This document shows positions 63,443 to 64,000 of a stretch of DNA of 64,000 nucleotides, piece by piece. The notes under the pieces were generated by a model. It worked only from the letters and a program-made list of their open reading frames with translations, was not told where the DNA came from and did not search any database. Numbering within the stretch: the stretch's first letter is position 1; every line of letters begins with the position of its first letter. A program made the position numbers and the translations under genes. This stretch comes from Cryptosporangium minutisporangium (lineage in GTDB: Bacteria > Actinomycetota > Actinomycetes > Mycobacteriales > Cryptosporangiaceae), in contig NZ_BAAAYN010000066.1 of NCBI RefSeq assembly GCF_039536245.1, forward strand, positions 28,400-92,399, in the 5' to 3' direction.

Positions 63443-64000
63443 GTCCACCCCCGCGCTCGCGCCACGCCACACGACCCCGCCCACTGCCACCCCCTTCAGG
63501 CCGAGAGCGTAACGGCGGCGTACGACATTTCTTGCGTCCCCGGCCCCGGGTAGGTTCGGCCCGCACCGACCGAAGTTAAGTGGAGATCCCTATCAACGGG
63601 TTGCCGGAACAGCCAGCTGGCTCCAGAGTGCGCGTTGGGCGCTTTCATCTGCTCGGCGCTGGTCGAGCCAGGCGTATGCACTGAAGCTGCTCATCGACCA
63701 CGCACCGCTGCCTCTCGGAGGCAATCAAGCACCGCGCAAAGGATCCATTTGGGGTGGGCAACGGGCGGAGGCAGTCAAGATGGTCCCCTTCCGGACCAGG
63801 ACGACAGGGCTGCAAGCCGTGGCCCGCTGGTGGGTGCTTGGCGAGGACTGCCGGTCAACGGCGCACTTGGAGACGCGACCGGTTGTAGGGGGAGAGGTAC
63901 GCCTCATCGGCGTACCTCCCCCCAATCAGGCGAGACTCGCGCCGAAGCGTCGGTGGATCGACATCGGCGCGGCCGGTCTGGGCCTGACCCGCTTCGGCGG
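63443..64000. other. Upstream region of the DruH-like operon, no confident gene
   Basis: These 558 bases show no well-supported coding region. They should contain the operon promoter. A short inverted repeat (GAGGTACGCC/GGCGTACCTC) lies at about 63895-63919. An open frame on the plus strand from ~63771 (MVPFRTRTTGLQAVARW...) runs off the window; it is too short to call. Confidence 0.4.

Larger units (their letters stand above)
46922..64000. mobile_element. Genomic island, left part (right end outside window)
   Basis: Starts at a tRNA-Ala 3' remnant with a truncated integrase 150 bases inside. Contents: RelA/SpoT-domain protein, winged-helix protein, XRE regulator, relaxase scrap, frameshifted phosphatase and phosphotransferase, restriction-modification genes, Vsr and a Druantia-like operon. 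The first ~5 kb looks poorer in GC than the flank. The intact tRNA-Ala copy is expected beyond 64000. Confidence 0.65.

Noticed and set aside
63725..63925. 66-codon minus-strand frame near the window end
   Set aside because: No motif, atypical composition and no ribosome site.

Overview
The window comes from a high-GC actinobacterium. GC-rich third codon positions, frequent GTG starts, AGGAGG-type ribosome sites, the core-gene order metG-tatD-rpfB-rsmA-ispE-ABC-F with rsmI nearby, and a cassette otherwise known from Streptomyces and relatives all fit. A Cryptosporangium- or Micromonospora-like soil genus is a guess, not a demonstration.

Layout. 1-4.1 kb: end of a surface-polysaccharide locus (flippase-like protein, sulfotransferase, secreted propeller/FnIII protein). 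4.1-17.2 kb: housekeeping block with cysQ, a sigma factor with an overlapping region-2-only partner, pth, rplY, prs, glmU, tRNA-Gln, a fatty-acid desaturase with its TetR regulator, a DUF4383 protein, an ABC-F ATPase and ispE. 17.3-27.8 kb: a large secreted repeat protein, then rsmA, rpfB, tatD, metG and rsmI. 27.8-46.9 kb: accessory and regulatory genes (monooxygenase/MarR, SCO2521-2525-type cassette, GNAT, MarR, VOC, SDR, HxlR, TetR/reductase, two-component system).

The two most interesting regions are: (a) 29.5-37.7 kb, a conserved but uncharacterised cassette (two NNMT-like methyltransferases, a deviant Walker-A P-loop ATPase, three orphan families, a membrane protein) in which a second, mostly deleted copy can be read as pseudogene fragments; (b) 46.9-64 kb, a genomic island bounded on the left by a tRNA-Ala(CGC) 3' remnant and a truncated integrase. 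The island carries a RelA/SpoT-domain protein, broken conjugative-element cargo (relaxase scrap, frameshifted phosphatase and phosphotransferase), a putative restriction endonuclease divergent from a 5-methylcytosine methyltransferase with Vsr, and facing them a two-gene operon whose products look like Druantia DruH and DruE (1019 and 1800 aa). This appears to be a composite anti-phage island whose right end lies beyond the window.

Several regulatory sites stand out: two adjacent dyads before the desaturase, a paired TetR operator before a DHFR-fold reductase, a palindrome over a leaderless MarR start, and three helically phased repeats at an XRE start. No CRISPR array or rRNA was seen.
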